A DNA stretch of 64,000 nucleotides from Aureispira sp964404215 (GCA_964404215.1 CAYOJF010000012.1:1-64000); one strand, 5' to 3'; positions 1 to 9,357 are shown, counted from the stretch's first letter. A program made the numbers and translations. The notes: generated by a model from the letters alone, not told the origin.

Positions 1-19
1 TTCCTCCTTAAAACAAAAA

Positions 20-56
20 AAAGAGACTGCCCTTTTCCGACAGCCTCTTTTTTTTT
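20..56. terminator. Hairpin terminator at left edge
   Basis: Imperfect stem (AGAGACTGCC pairing with GACAGCCTCT) flanked by an A-run on the left and a T-run on the right. It can therefore end transcription in both directions. It lies just after the stop of the minus-strand glycosyltransferase. Confidence 0.7.
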
Positions 57-79
57 ATAAATGGGCTATAGAAAAATTG

Positions 80-967
80 CTATCGTGGCATCTTTTGTAT
101 CAAAATACACAAACGATATAAATCAAATAAACGAAGGTTTGGATTTTTGGAGTATAAATTTCGGCGAATGATTGGAATCAAAATTTTACTAATTACACGA
201 ATTGCCCCTACTAAATACAATCGTTTGCATCTAAAGTAGAAATCCAAAATTTTAATATGCCCTTCCAAATTATACTGCTGACTCAATTGACATAAATTAG
301 CTAGAGCTTGCTCTGTTTTATGCAAAAAAGAATCCGCAGTTTCTACATCTATATGTTCTAATGGATTATTAATATGCTTGATTGCTACCTTAGACTTCTC
401 TAGCTCTATGCCAAACAAGGTATCTTCATGACCATACTCTCGAATAGATTCATCAAAAGGATGGGTCACCATCAAGTGTTTGGGTATTAAGAAATTATTG
501 GTCATAAACGATCGATAAGGGTTTTCTTGCCGTACAGCCCTCTCTACTACTTCCCGATTGGTACCATAACTCCAATGAAGTATTTTGGCAATGGCAGTTG
601 GCTTCTCTAAATCGTACACTCGACCACCGTAAAGCAATTGATTTGCATTCAGTTCTGCGACATAATTGGATAAAAAATGATTCGATGTTGGCATCGAATC
701 GCAGTCCATGTACAATAAATATTCATATTGTGCTAGCGTTGCTAAATAATTTCTTATTCGAGAGCGTCCCTTATTTTGCTCTAAGCCAATATATTGAACA
801 TATTCTAAGGCCTGAAGAGTATTATTTATCAAATGACAATTGTCAGTAGAAGCATCATCTACTAAGATAATTTCAAAATCAACCGTAAGGTTCATTCCTT
901 GTTGATGAAGTTTTCTCACTAATTTTTCTACATCAAAATTATAAACGGGAATCAATATAGAAAGCAT
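80..967 (-). CDS. Family 2 glycosyltransferase
   Basis: Cytoplasmic or membrane-associated GT-A type glycosyltransferase that transfers a sugar from an NDP-sugar to an unknown acceptor. The N-terminus MLSILIPVYN is typical of family GT2. The nucleotide-binding acidic pair lies at about D37-D38 (ILVDDAST), the metal-binding DCD at residues 88-90, and an ED pair at about 181-182 (GHEDTLFG) fits the catalytic base region. A GTG six bases upstream is possible, but ATG at 967 starts exactly at the family N-terminus and is preferred. The C-terminal ~60 residues are basic and hydrophobic (SKILIPIIRRN) and may contact the membrane. At 295 aa it is a normal single-domain size. Downstream is a hairpin terminator. 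The upstream neighbour (997-2550) is co-directional, but nothing in it reveals the sugar or acceptor. Confidence 0.88.
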   Translation of the reverse strand: MLSILIPVYNFDVEKLVRKLHQQGMNLTVDFEIILVDDASTDNCHLINNTLQALEYVQYIGLEQNKGRSRIRNYLATLAQYEYLLYMDCDSMPTSNHFLSNYVAELNANQLLYGGRVYDLEKPTAIAKILHWSYGTNREVVERAVRQENPYRSFMTNNFLIPKHLMVTHPFDESIREYGHEDTLFGIELEKSKVAIKHINNPLEHIDVETADSFLHKTEQALANLCQLSQQYNLEGHIKILDFYFRCKRLYLVGAIRVISKILIPIIRRNLYSKNPNLRLFDLYRLCILIQKMPR

Positions 968-996
968 ATCCACTCTTCTTTAAATACTTCTAAAAT

Positions 997-2550
997 TTAA
1001 TTATCTATACCTAGACTACAGCCACTTTCTGTTATGATTTCTATCATGCTCTTCCCTTGTATTTTGCTCTCTATCCAAACAATCAAGTCAAATGTAGGCA
1101 AAGCATTCTTTTCGAATCGATCTAACTTAGCAGCTTGCAATTCTTTCTTAACAACTTTAAACATCTTCAACACCTCAGCCTCTCCTTTGTTATTGAGATA
1201 TTTTCTGATATACTTAAAAATGATTTTTTCTGTTTTGTATAACAACTGTCGTTTACTTAGCATTCTATATGTATTCAGCAACAGAGAATCTAACAACTGA
1301 TAATTACCCAGTTCAAAATGAACTAAAACATTCAGCAACATGACTTCAGAGTGAATATAAGGGTGTTTTTTGAGTATCCTACTTTCTAATGTTTTAATAA
1401 TCATTTCATTCGCAGTCTCATACATCCCGTTGGCTAAATAGAGTCCACTCATCGCATGCTGTACTACTAGTGCTCGAAATTCGTCTGATTCTGTACAAAT
1501 AGTAGCTATCTCTACAGCATTAGTATCCATATAAGCTGCTCCTGTTTCATATTGATAAGTAGCAATGAAATATTTTAATTTAAACTCTACTACACGAGCT
1601 TTTATAACCCTCGGAAGGTTCTTCTGCCCTCTTACTTCATCTCCTTCTAGTAAGGCAAGCATTTTCTGACAAGTATCCCAAGCTTCTAACAGATACTCTG
1701 CCTCTAATTGCAAAAACATTACATTATTCAAATCTTTAATATGATCTTCAAGGCGTCTTCCTTTCCTATCATTCTTTTCATATTCTTCTATAAAATAGCT
1801 CCAATATTGAATGGCATCTGCATAATTTCCTTCATATCTTGCCAAAAAACCATTGAGCGTATAATAAAACTTCTTACTACGATCAGAAGTCAAATTACTA
1901 ACATCTTGCAAAAGAGGATGTTCCTTCAGCTCATTCAGCTCTTCCAATTCTGCTTCACTTCGTACTACTAATTGTTTGTGTGTCAATCGCAGTATCTTTT
2001 TTTGCAAAAAAAAGTAGGTAATACTTGTTTTGTAAGCCTCTATTGTTTCATATTCCTCTGCTAAGTTTTCTTCTACTAGAGCATCCATTTTCACTACATC
2101 ACGCTGGTTAAATATAGAATTAGAACAAATCGTTAACCCTTCTAATGTAGTCAAAAATTCCTCGTTTGCTCTACTACCTTTTAAAGCTTTCTCTACCAAT
2201 GCATCTCCTTGTTTGTAAAGCCCCTTATTTACTAAAACTCTTGCCTGAAATAATAACTGCTTGTTTTTTTCAGCATTAGAAGCATTAGCATGAAATAAGT
2301 AGAGTGCTTTCAATATCAAATTGTATAGTCGATTCTTAGCAACATGAAAATTCTTGGCAGAAATAATTTCCGAAAAATCATCTCTAATTTTCTGTTCATC
2401 ATATTTTTTCTGCTTATCAAAAGCGTCGAATAAAGCAACCTGCTTGTCAGTCCCCTTACTTGTAAAAGCTTTAGAAACCAACTTAACATAACGTTTCTCT
2501 GACTGACTCAGTGACTGTATTAGTTGATATAAATCATCGGAAAATTTCAT
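997..2550 (-). CDS. Helical repeat protein of unknown function (TPR-like)
   Basis: A 517-residue protein with no signal peptide or membrane segment, so probably cytoplasmic. It is almost entirely amphipathic helices rich in Leu, Glu and Lys. Segments such as YEGNYADAIQYWSYFIEEYE and LVNKGLYKQGDALVEKALKG read like degenerate TPR helix pairs, so a protein-binding scaffold is plausible. The N-terminus (SDDLYQLIQSLSQSEKRYVKL) is distinctive and I believe it marks a lineage-restricted Bacteroidota family, but I cannot name it. It ends 29 bases before the glycosyltransferase start and may be cotranscribed with it. Function unknown. Confidence 0.75.
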   Translation of the reverse strand: MKFSDDLYQLIQSLSQSEKRYVKLVSKAFTSKGTDKQVALFDAFDKQKKYDEQKIRDDFSEIISAKNFHVAKNRLYNLILKALYLFHANASNAEKNKQLLFQARVLVNKGLYKQGDALVEKALKGSRANEEFLTTLEGLTICSNSIFNQRDVVKMDALVEENLAEEYETIEAYKTSITYFFLQKKILRLTHKQLVVRSEAELEELNELKEHPLLQDVSNLTSDRSKKFYYTLNGFLARYEGNYADAIQYWSYFIEEYEKNDRKGRRLEDHIKDLNNVMFLQLEAEYLLEAWDTCQKMLALLEGDEVRGQKNLPRVIKARVVEFKLKYFIATYQYETGAAYMDTNAVEIATICTESDEFRALVVQHAMSGLYLANGMYETANEMIIKTLESRILKKHPYIHSEVMLLNVLVHFELGNYQLLDSLLLNTYRMLSKRQLLYKTEKIIFKYIRKYLNNKGEAEVLKMFKVVKKELQAAKLDRFEKNALPTFDLIVWIESKIQGKSMIEIITESGCSLGIDN

Positions 2551-2794
2551 TGGACAAAAAATCTAGGAATTTAGATAAAAATGAACGTATTCTTAAGAAT
2601 ACATCTTAAAATACAGTTTTTGAATTGAACATTAAAGGTTTTTCTATTTTATTATTGGTTTAATTTTTTACAACTAAAAATTATAAACAAAAAATATAAA
2701 GTAGTAAAAGAAAAAATAATAGGAGTAAAACTTTACTTTCTATTTCAAATTATGTATTTTTAAATAAATCCTAAACAACTAAGATACTTATACC

Positions 2795-3496
2795 ATGAAA
2801 AAGCAAAGTATTAATCGAGAATACAACTTCCCTGATGCAGATCTTTACGCTCAATCTATGGAGCGAATCTCTTACTTGAAACGAGATAAGAAAGAATTTG
2901 AAACCTACGCCTACACCACTACCAAAATTCAGCGATTTGAGAAAATTTGCCAACAATTTGCAGATTTACCCAACGATGATGAATTGGTAGGAATTCAGAT
3001 GGAAATGACTAGTAAAAAAAATGATGCTAGAGAACATCTCAAAACAACTATCCGTTCTGTCATGACACGTGTTGCAAATCAATACAACAAAAAATCAGGG
3101 CACTATCGTAAATTTGGCACACTAAAAATGAATGATATGAGCGACCCAAAACTCCTATTATGCGGTCGCAGAGTTGTCAGGGTAGCCAACAAAATGTTAA
3201 GTTTTTTGGTAGAGACAGGGTTACACCCCAATCATATTGATGCTGTCAAGAAAGCAGCTGTCGCATTTGAAAATGCCATCCATACCCAACAGGATAAAAT
3301 TGCAGATAGAGATATAGCTGTAGAGAAAAGAATAGAACTAGGAAATGAACTGTACAGAGAATTGGTTATCGTCTGTGATATTGGAAAAGATATATGGGCT
3401 GAAAAAAATAAAGCAAAATATGACTTTTATTGTATCTACGAAAGCAATAATGATCAAAAAATAGCCCGAAAGGCAAAAACAAAGAATAAAAAATAG
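2795..3496 (+). CDS. Hypothetical helical protein
   Basis: A 233-residue soluble, charged, mostly helical protein with no signal peptide or recognised domain. It is rich in Lys and ends in a basic tail (KIARKAKTKNKK), which could bind nucleic acid or simply be disordered. The start ATG is preceded by an AT-rich leader without a clear Shine-Dalgarno, usual for this phylum. It is monocistronic: the upstream gene is divergent and a strong hairpin terminator follows immediately. It may be a four-helix-bundle protein like others common in Bacteroidota, but I cannot assign a role. Confidence 0.7.
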   Translation: MKKQSINREYNFPDADLYAQSMERISYLKRDKKEFETYAYTTTKIQRFEKICQQFADLPNDDELVGIQMEMTSKKNDAREHLKTTIRSVMTRVANQYNKKSGHYRKFGTLKMNDMSDPKLLLCGRRVVRVANKMLSFLVETGLHPNHIDAVKKAAVAFENAIHTQQDKIADRDIAVEKRIELGNELYRELVIVCDIGKDIWAEKNKAKYDFYCIYESNNDQKIARKAKTKNKK

Positions 3497-3511
3497 GTCC
3501 TAAAATAGACA

Positions 3512-3550
3512 ACAGAAATCTCCTTCTAGAAAAGAGATTTCTGTTTTTTT
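3512..3550. terminator. Rho-independent terminator
   Basis: Perfect 11-bp stem ACAGAAATCTC / GAGATTTCTGT followed by seven T. It ends the 2795-3496 gene and separates it from the convergent 3589-4053 gene. Confidence 0.88.
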
Positions 3551-3588
3551 ATGAAGTTATTTATACATCTAAATAAGAAAAAGATAGC

Positions 3589-4053
3589 TTATTCAAACTT
3601 TGTAATTCGAACGCCTTCAAAAATACGTTCTTCATAGTTATTACCATCTCGCTCTAGTTCTTGCATATACAGATCTGAACAATCTGTACGATTAAGTTCT
3701 ACATAAAAAGGCCGATAAACTTGTGGCAATGTCCTAGCTTTATAATCACAGTCTTCTAGTGACTCACTGTTGTCATATAAGTCCATTTTGTACGTTCGAA
3801 TAGTGTCTTGCAAAAAGCTATCTCGAAAGACCCCCACTGTATACAAATTAGGTGTAACCGTAAACATTTTGACTCGAACCCCTTGTTCTACGGTAGTAGT
3901 AGACACATTCATACTATCTCTACTGATAGTAGTATAATCTCCTTCATATACCCCAATCAAGCTAACTACTCGTAGTGGTTCTTCATCTCGTTCACAACTA
4001 GCAAAAATCATAGCTAGTAGACTGACTACTAATACCCATAAACCGTATTTCAT
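3589..4053 (-). CDS. Small lipoprotein of unknown function
   Basis: A 154-residue exported protein. It has a hydrophobic N-terminal segment (about residues 4-18) and a lipobox-like LAMIFASC, so Cys19 is probably lipidated. The mature part begins with acidic residues (ERDEEP), which in Bacteroidota can be a surface-lipoprotein export signal. The rest looks beta-rich with no recognised domain. Its start lies one base after the stop of the upstream prolyl oligopeptidase, so the two form an operon and it may act in the same envelope compartment. Function unknown. Confidence 0.72.
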   Translation of the reverse strand: MKYGLWVLVVSLLAMIFASCERDEEPLRVVSLIGVYEGDYTTISRDSMNVSTTTVEQGVRVKMFTVTPNLYTVGVFRDSFLQDTIRTYKMDLYDNSESLEDCDYKARTLPQVYRPFYVELNRTDCSDLYMQELERDGNNYEERIFEGVRITKFE

Positions 4054-4054
4054 A

Positions 4055-6253
4055 TTACTTTTTTATACCTTCTAGATCTAATAAAAAGGCGTACTCCAAT
4101 GCTGTTTCTTTAAAGCGTTTGAAACGACCAGAAGCCCCTCCATGTCCTGCTCCCATATTGGTATGCAGTAGCAATAGGTTTTCATCTGTTTTCTTATCTC
4201 TTAACTTAGCTACCCATTTAGCTGGTTCCCAATATTGTACCTGAGAGTCAAAATAACCTGTTGTTATAAGCATATTTGGATAATCTTGCTCTTTGACTTG
4301 ATCGTATGGGGAGTAAGACAACATATAGAAATAGGAATCTTTGTTCTTAGGATTTCCCCATTCATCAAATTCATTGGTAGTCAATGGGATAGTTTCGTCT
4401 AACATCGTAGAAACAACATCTACGAAAGGCACTGCTGCTATCATACCATTGAACTGTTCTGGAGCCATGTTGGCCACTGCTCCCATTAATAAACCTCCAG
4501 CACTTCCTCCCATTGCATACAAGTGGCTAGGAGAAGTATATTTTTCCTTAGTCAAATACTTGGCACAATCAATATAATCATTGAAAGTATTCATTTTCTT
4601 ATTCATTTTACCATTCTCATACCATTCACGCCCCATTTCTTCTCCTCCTCTAATATGAGCAACCGCCCAGGCAAAACCTCTATCCAATAAACTCAAACGA
4701 GTTGAACTAAACCAAGGATCCATTGAAGAACCATACGAACCATAGGCATACAATAGTAGTGGACTTTTGCCATCCATTTGATACCCTTTCTTGTAGACAA
4801 TAGAAATAGGAATTCTCGCTCCATCTCTCGCTGTAGCAAAAAGACGCTTTGTCTCATATTCCTCAGGATTATGTCCTCCAACAACCTCCATTTGTTTTTT
4901 GACTACTCTTGTTTTGGCATCCATATCATAATCATAAACTATGGTAGGAGTCGTCATAGAAGAATAGCCAAATCTAAGTTGAGTGGTATTGAATTCAGGA
5001 TTAGCTCCTGTATAAGCTACATAAGCTTCATCATTAAACTCAATATAATACTTATCCCCTGTCTTCTGATTGATGACCTGCAATTGTTTATTCGCATCTT
5101 TACGCTCTGTCACAACTAGATGCTCTTTGAATACATCTACATCTTCCAGCAAAACATCTTTACGATGTGGAATAACTTCTTTCCAATTCGACTCTGCTGT
5201 ATTCTTTTCGGATACTTCCATCAACTTGAAGTTGGTCGCACTTCTATTCGTTACGACATAAAACTTATCTTCAAAGTGTGCGATACTATACTCATGATTA
5301 GGCTCTCTCGTCGCAAATTGCTCAAATGTACCTGCTGGATTATTCGCACTGAGTATGTGATAATCGCTAGAGATAGTACTGCTATTGTATATAATAATAA
5401 ACTCACCCGATTTGGAACGACCGACACCTATATAGAAAGAAGGATCGCGCTCAAAATAGACAATTTCGTCCTGATCTTGTGCTACACCTAACTGATGACG
5501 CCATACTTTTTCAGACAATAAAGACACAGCGTTTTTAGAAGTATAAAAATATGTTTTATTGTCATTAGCCCAAGCTCCTCTACTTTCAGCATTTACAATT
5601 TCATCTTTCAAAAATTCACCTGTTTCTAGGTTCTTGAATCGAATCGTATATACTCTTCTACTGACCTTATCTTCTCCAAAGGCTAATATTTTGTTGTTTG
5701 GACTCACCGACATTCCTCCTACAGCATAATACTCTTGTCCTTCTGCCAATTCATTAACATCTAACATGACTTCTTCCTTTGCCTCCAAAGTACCTTTTTT
5801 GCGGCAATAGATAGGGTATTCTTTTTCATCCTCATTTTTCGTATAGTACCAATATCCATTTTTAAAATAAGGGACAGATTCATCTGTTTTTTTGATTCGT
5901 CCTATCATTTCATCATATAGCTTTTCTTGGAAAGCTTCTGTATGCTGGAGTTTACTATCTGTATAGTCGTTTTCTGCATTGAGATAGTCTACGACTTTTT
6001 GCGTCTGAGCATCTGGTTTTTTAGCTGTTTTCTGTTCGTCAGTCAATCGCATCCAAAAATAAGGATCAATTCGCTGATGTCCATGTGTTATAATAATACT
6101 GTCTTTTTTGTCTGCTATAGGAAATGTTACAGTAGCAGTATTAATTGGATCTTTTTTCTCTTTTGGTTCTTCTTGCATCGTATTGCAGGCATTTAACATT
6201 AGAACTATTGATACTAGTCCTAAACAATTTAAAATTGAATGGTTGGTTGTCAT
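4055..6253 (-). CDS. S9A prolyl oligopeptidase family lipoprotein (oligopeptidase B-like)
   Basis: Serine peptidase that cleaves short peptides; the oligopeptidase B branch prefers cleavage after basic residues. The N-terminus carries a lipoprotein signal (LMLNAC, Cys23), so the enzyme is probably anchored in the envelope rather than cytoplasmic. The propeller entry motif DPYFWMRL is clear. The C-terminal hydrolase domain shows the nucleophile in GGSAGGLLMG (about residue 584), the Asp region GYFDSQVQYWEP (about 670) and the His in GAGHGG (about 706). The length of 732 aa is normal for the family plus a signal peptide. It sits one base upstream of the small lipoprotein 3589-4053. The oligopeptidase B assignment rests on overall pattern; other S9A members are possible. 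Confidence 0.9.
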   Translation of the reverse strand: MTTNHSILNCLGLVSIVLMLNACNTMQEEPKEKKDPINTATVTFPIADKKDSIIITHGHQRIDPYFWMRLTDEQKTAKKPDAQTQKVVDYLNAENDYTDSKLQHTEAFQEKLYDEMIGRIKKTDESVPYFKNGYWYYTKNEDEKEYPIYCRKKGTLEAKEEVMLDVNELAEGQEYYAVGGMSVSPNNKILAFGEDKVSRRVYTIRFKNLETGEFLKDEIVNAESRGAWANDNKTYFYTSKNAVSLLSEKVWRHQLGVAQDQDEIVYFERDPSFYIGVGRSKSGEFIIIYNSSTISSDYHILSANNPAGTFEQFATREPNHEYSIAHFEDKFYVVTNRSATNFKLMEVSEKNTAESNWKEVIPHRKDVLLEDVDVFKEHLVVTERKDANKQLQVINQKTGDKYYIEFNDEAYVAYTGANPEFNTTQLRFGYSSMTTPTIVYDYDMDAKTRVVKKQMEVVGGHNPEEYETKRLFATARDGARIPISIVYKKGYQMDGKSPLLLYAYGSYGSSMDPWFSSTRLSLLDRGFAWAVAHIRGGEEMGREWYENGKMNKKMNTFNDYIDCAKYLTKEKYTSPSHLYAMGGSAGGLLMGAVANMAPEQFNGMIAAVPFVDVVSTMLDETIPLTTNEFDEWGNPKNKDSYFYMLSYSPYDQVKEQDYPNMLITTGYFDSQVQYWEPAKWVAKLRDKKTDENLLLLHTNMGAGHGGASGRFKRFKETALEYAFLLDLEGIKK

Positions 6254-6504
6254 GATTTGGGAAAAAAATTTATAAAGTTGTAGGAATGGGTTAATCTATT
6301 GGTCACGAAGATGGATCGTAAATTTGAACAGGCTCTAACACTTACTGTACCTCCTGAACATCTTCAGATTTTTATGTACAAAAACATTTTTTATTTCAAA
6401 GATGAAACAAATATGTTTTTATTCGCTTGAAAGTACAAAAAATAGTACTTCTATTTCAATACAAGTTCACAATTAGTCCCAAAACAGGTGATAAAATGTT
6501 TTTT

Positions 6505-6948
6505 TTATGGAAATAACTGTTTTAACTGCCCCCAAAGTTGTTTTTTATGATTGGTATTAGCCGAAATCTCAGCTAAAGAATGAGCAAATAATACCTGCCA
6601 AGATCTAAAATGAACCACCTGATAAGGCTTTGTATTAACATGTAACCCCAATTCAGCAGGTTTTCTCCCAAATACTAATAAAACACCCTGCTGAAGTACA
6701 CTATTTTCTATTTCCTTGAACAACGGAATCTCTCCCTTTGTTTTGGTATTAATCAATAAGAAATCTTCATTAGGCTTTTTATTAACTGCTTGCATGATTT
6801 TATATAAAAACACTTTTTCTTCTTCTTCTATAACATTCCCCAAAACCAACAAAGGTGATTGCTCTCGTTCCCATCTAATAATAGGTCGATCTGTTTCCTG
6901 AACATTATAAACATTGAAATTAAAGAAATTCTTATTCGGTAAATCCAT
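6505..6948 (-). CDS. Hypothetical protein, possible DNA polymerase III psi-like protein
   Basis: A soluble 147-residue protein. By eye it resembles E. coli HolD, the psi subunit of the clamp loader. The first beta-strand PLLVLGNV is followed by an acidic helix (EEEEKVFLYKIMQAV) and a strand FLLIN. The C-terminal SLAEISANTNHKKQLWGQL aligns with the psi ending (ALTDLRANPTARAALWQQI). HolD is poorly conserved and is seldom annotated in Bacteroidota, so this is inference only. Length is close to the 137 aa of E. coli psi. It is monocistronic, with ~250 bases of non-coding DNA after it and the repeat-rich region 6949-7619 before it. It could equally be an unrelated alpha/beta protein. Confidence 0.4.
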   Translation of the reverse strand: MDLPNKNFFNFNVYNVQETDRPIIRWEREQSPLLVLGNVIEEEEKVFLYKIMQAVNKKPNEDFLLINTKTKGEIPLFKEIENSVLQQGVLLVFGRKPAELGLHVNTKPYQVVHFRSWQVLFAHSLAEISANTNHKKQLWGQLKQLFP

Positions 6949-7619
6949 TGTCTTTTTTAAGAGAATTAATAAAACGGTTTTATATTAGATATTATTACGA
7001 ATAGTGTCGTATAGTAAGAAGAAACATCTTTTTCCGATTAGATTTATAAATACTCGAACTCATAGCCCCTACGTCCGTTGGGACAGGCTTAGGCTATGAT
7101 TAATCCACTAGCGACACTCTACACTATGTGTTCACAGAACATCTACCCTTTGGGTATGTTCGAGCATGTGTTTAACCCACTAGTGGTTCTTGCTGTTGAA
7201 TATTTACTAAATATTCACTCTTCGAGTTCACTTCTTCCCCCTAAGCAAAAAAATCTACTCTCTTACCTTTTTACAACTCTATTGGTAATAATGTCTATTT
7301 AAATATCAATAAATGAACAATTATTTATAACAAAATCCAAACATTTTTGCATTTCAAAACATTATTCTGACATAAAAGCAATTTACCGAATAAAAAACCA
7401 AATTAGATCAATAATTCAAATTCAAAATTTAATTCTATTATCATTCCCATTGTCACCAAAGAATAAATTTTTATTTGGCTAGTTTTTATTTCTACAAAAT
7501 TTTAGTTACATTTACATAAACACAAGAATCATCAAAAACTATATTTAATACAATAGTCTTGTAGTAATAGATGGTTAACACACTTTAATACTATTACAAT
7601 CAAATAAAATTACTTGCAT
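6949..7619. repeat. 671-bp non-coding region with nested palindromic repeats
   Basis: No convincing gene. The stretch at about 7049-7085 contains ATAGCCCC...GGACAGGCTTAGGCTAT, whose ends are complementary. A related copy lies at about 53230-53268. An inner inverted repeat (CCACTAG ... CTAGTGG, about 7106-7183) and a similar tail (AAAAATCTACT...GGTAATAATGTCT, about 7246-7297; compare 53290-53340) show that this is a mobile or dispersed repeat interrupted by another palindrome. The remaining ~300 bases before ilvE are very AT-rich and should hold its promoter. Confidence 0.6.
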
Positions 7620-8708
7620 ATGAAATATCCCGTAGAAGTACAGTTGGTTGAGAACTCTAGACGTGAAGGCTTAGATTTTTCTTCATTGCCTTTTGGCAGA
7701 ACTTTTTCTGATCACATGTTTATTGCTGATTATTATGATGGGGATTGGCAAGATTGTAGAATTGTACCTTATGGAGACATTACCTTTGCTCCCTCTATGA
7801 TGGCAATTCACTACGGTCAGTCTATATTTGAAGGAATGAAAGCTAATATTAGTGCCTCTACAGGAGAACCAGTATTATTTAGAGCGGCACGTCATGGTGA
7901 AAGACTCAATAAATCTTGTACTCGTTTAGGAATGCCTGAAGTTCCTAAAGAATTATTTTTGGAAGCAATTAATTCCCTAGTAGCATTAGATAAAAAATGG
8001 ATACCTGAATCAGAAGGTTCTGCTCTATATATTCGTCCAGTGGTATTTGCTACGGATGAGTGTTTAGGGGTCAAAGTATCTGAAAGATACCGCTTCATGG
8101 TATTTTCTGGCCCTGTTGGGGCTTATTATCCTAAGCCTGTCCGTATTTTAGTCGCTCAAAAATATGTACGTGCATTCCCTGGTGGGGTTGGCTTCGCAAA
8201 AGCAGCAGGAAACTATGCTGCTACGCTCAAACCAGCTCAAATGGCAAAAGAACAAGGTTTTGATCAAATTCTTTGGTTAGATGGATTAGAGTTTAAATAT
8301 CTCCAAGAGTGTGGCACGATGAATATATTTGCAGTTATTGGCAATACCGTTCTGACTCCTCCTACAGCGGATACTATCCTAGATGGAGTTACTCGCAATA
8401 GTATTCTCCAACTCCTAGAGGACAAAGGATTTAATGTTGAAGTTCGTCCTATAGATATTGCAGAATTGATTACTGCACACAAGGAAGGAAACCTAATGGA
8501 AATGTTTGGTAGTGGTACCGCTGCTGTTGTTTCTCATGTTCAAGACATTACTTATCAAGATACTACTTATACTCTACCTGCTATTGAAGATCGTAAAGTA
8601 GGTCCTATGATCAAGAAGTTATTGACAGATATTAAGGAAAATCGTGTAGAAGAATCTTTCGGTTGGGTTACACCTGCCACTTCTACTATTTTGGCTGTGA
8701 GCAAATAA
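7620..8708 (+). CDS. ilvE: Branched-chain amino acid aminotransferase
   Basis: PLP enzyme of fold class IV that interconverts Leu, Ile and Val with their 2-oxo acids, using 2-oxoglutarate/glutamate as the amino partner. It is the last step of branched-chain biosynthesis and the first of degradation. The PLP lysine is most likely K194 in GFAKAAGNYA. Other family landmarks are IHYGQSIFEGMKA near residue 63 and QECGTMNIF followed by TPP..TILDGVTR. ATG at 7620 is preferred over an in-frame TTG two codons earlier. The 362 aa length matches the BCAT type found in Bacteroidota and eukaryotes. A hairpin terminator follows at 8739. No leader peptide or T-box is evident. Confidence 0.95.
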   Translation: MKYPVEVQLVENSRREGLDFSSLPFGRTFSDHMFIADYYDGDWQDCRIVPYGDITFAPSMMAIHYGQSIFEGMKANISASTGEPVLFRAARHGERLNKSCTRLGMPEVPKELFLEAINSLVALDKKWIPESEGSALYIRPVVFATDECLGVKVSERYRFMVFSGPVGAYYPKPVRILVAQKYVRAFPGGVGFAKAAGNYAATLKPAQMAKEQGFDQILWLDGLEFKYLQECGTMNIFAVIGNTVLTPPTADTILDGVTRNSILQLLEDKGFNVEVRPIDIAELITAHKEGNLMEMFGSGTAAVVSHVQDITYQDTTYTLPAIEDRKVGPMIKKLLTDIKENRVEESFGWVTPATSTILAVSK

Positions 8709-8738
8709 ATAAGCTACTCTAAATCTGCCGAAATACTC

Positions 8739-8785
8739 CTGCCCAAATTCCATCCATTACAAGATGAAGTTTGGGCAGTTGTTTT
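8739..8785 (+). terminator. Terminator of ilvE that overlaps an upstream in-frame ATG
   Basis: The stem CTGCCCAAA (8739-8747) pairs with TTTGGGCAG (8770-8778) and is followed by TTGTTTTAT. An ATG at 8764 lies in its loop and would add 12 residues to the next gene. The hairpin argues that the true start is the later ATG at 8800. Confidence 0.75.
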
Positions 8786-8799
8786 ATATTTATCGTTTT

Positions 8800-9339
8800 A
8801 TGAAACCTATACGAAAACTATACGAACAGCTAGGAGCTCAAAAATACTACCAGCAATATGGTGATTCTTATCAGAATCCTCATCAAGAATATATTAAACA
8901 ACTCCTCCAAGCGAATGAAAGTCGCCTAGATTATCGTCAAATATTGGACTTCTGTGCAGGTAGTGGTGAGGTTACTACTACTATACAGGCATTGGGTTAT
9001 AACAAAAGTACTGCTAGCGACCCTTATACAGCTGTTCTATTTGAGCAGAAAACGGGTCTAGAATGTCTTTCTTGGTCTTTTGATGATATCATCAAAGGTC
9101 GCTTAGTAGGGAAATACTCTTCCATTATTTGTAGTTTCGCTATGCACCTATGTGAAGAAGAAAAACTTTATCCTTTAGTTACTAATCTATTTGCTCATAC
9201 GAATAGTATCGTTATTATAACACCGCACAAACGTCCTAAACTTGAAAACCTAACTGGTGTCATTCTTGATTTTGAAGATTTTGTATTGACTCCAAAAGGC
9301 AAAAAAGTATTTCTAAAACATTATCAATATCTTTATTAG
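8800..9339 (+). CDS. SAM-dependent methyltransferase-like protein
   Basis: A 179-residue class I methyltransferase-like protein. Motif I, which binds the SAM methionine and ribose moiety, is ILDFCAGSGEVTTTI at about residues 48-62. A post-motif acidic position is seen in TASDPYTA, and later come a hydrophobic strand SSIICSFAMHL and the strand SIVIITPHKRP. No substrate-specific domain is present, so the target (small molecule, RNA or protein) cannot be named. The start was moved from 8764 to 8800 because the longer reading begins inside the ilvE terminator. It lies 18 bases upstream of the NAD-binding protein 9358-10170 and is probably cotranscribed with it. Confidence 0.75.
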   Translation: MKPIRKLYEQLGAQKYYQQYGDSYQNPHQEYIKQLLQANESRLDYRQILDFCAGSGEVTTTIQALGYNKSTASDPYTAVLFEQKTGLECLSWSFDDIIKGRLVGKYSSIICSFAMHLCEEEKLYPLVTNLFAHTNSIVIITPHKRPKLENLTGVILDFEDFVLTPKGKKVFLKHYQYLY

Positions 9340-9357
9340 AATAACGGTGTGAGAAAA

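Noticed and set aside
4341..6196. Several open frames of 60-120 codons opposite the oligopeptidase gene
   Set aside because: Antisense shadows without start context, domain or codon support.
7096..7302. A 68-codon reading frame on the plus strand (starting MINPLATLYTMC)
   Set aside because: It lies entirely within palindromic repeat DNA whose relative at 53230-53340 does not keep the frame; composition and lack of domain argue against a gene.
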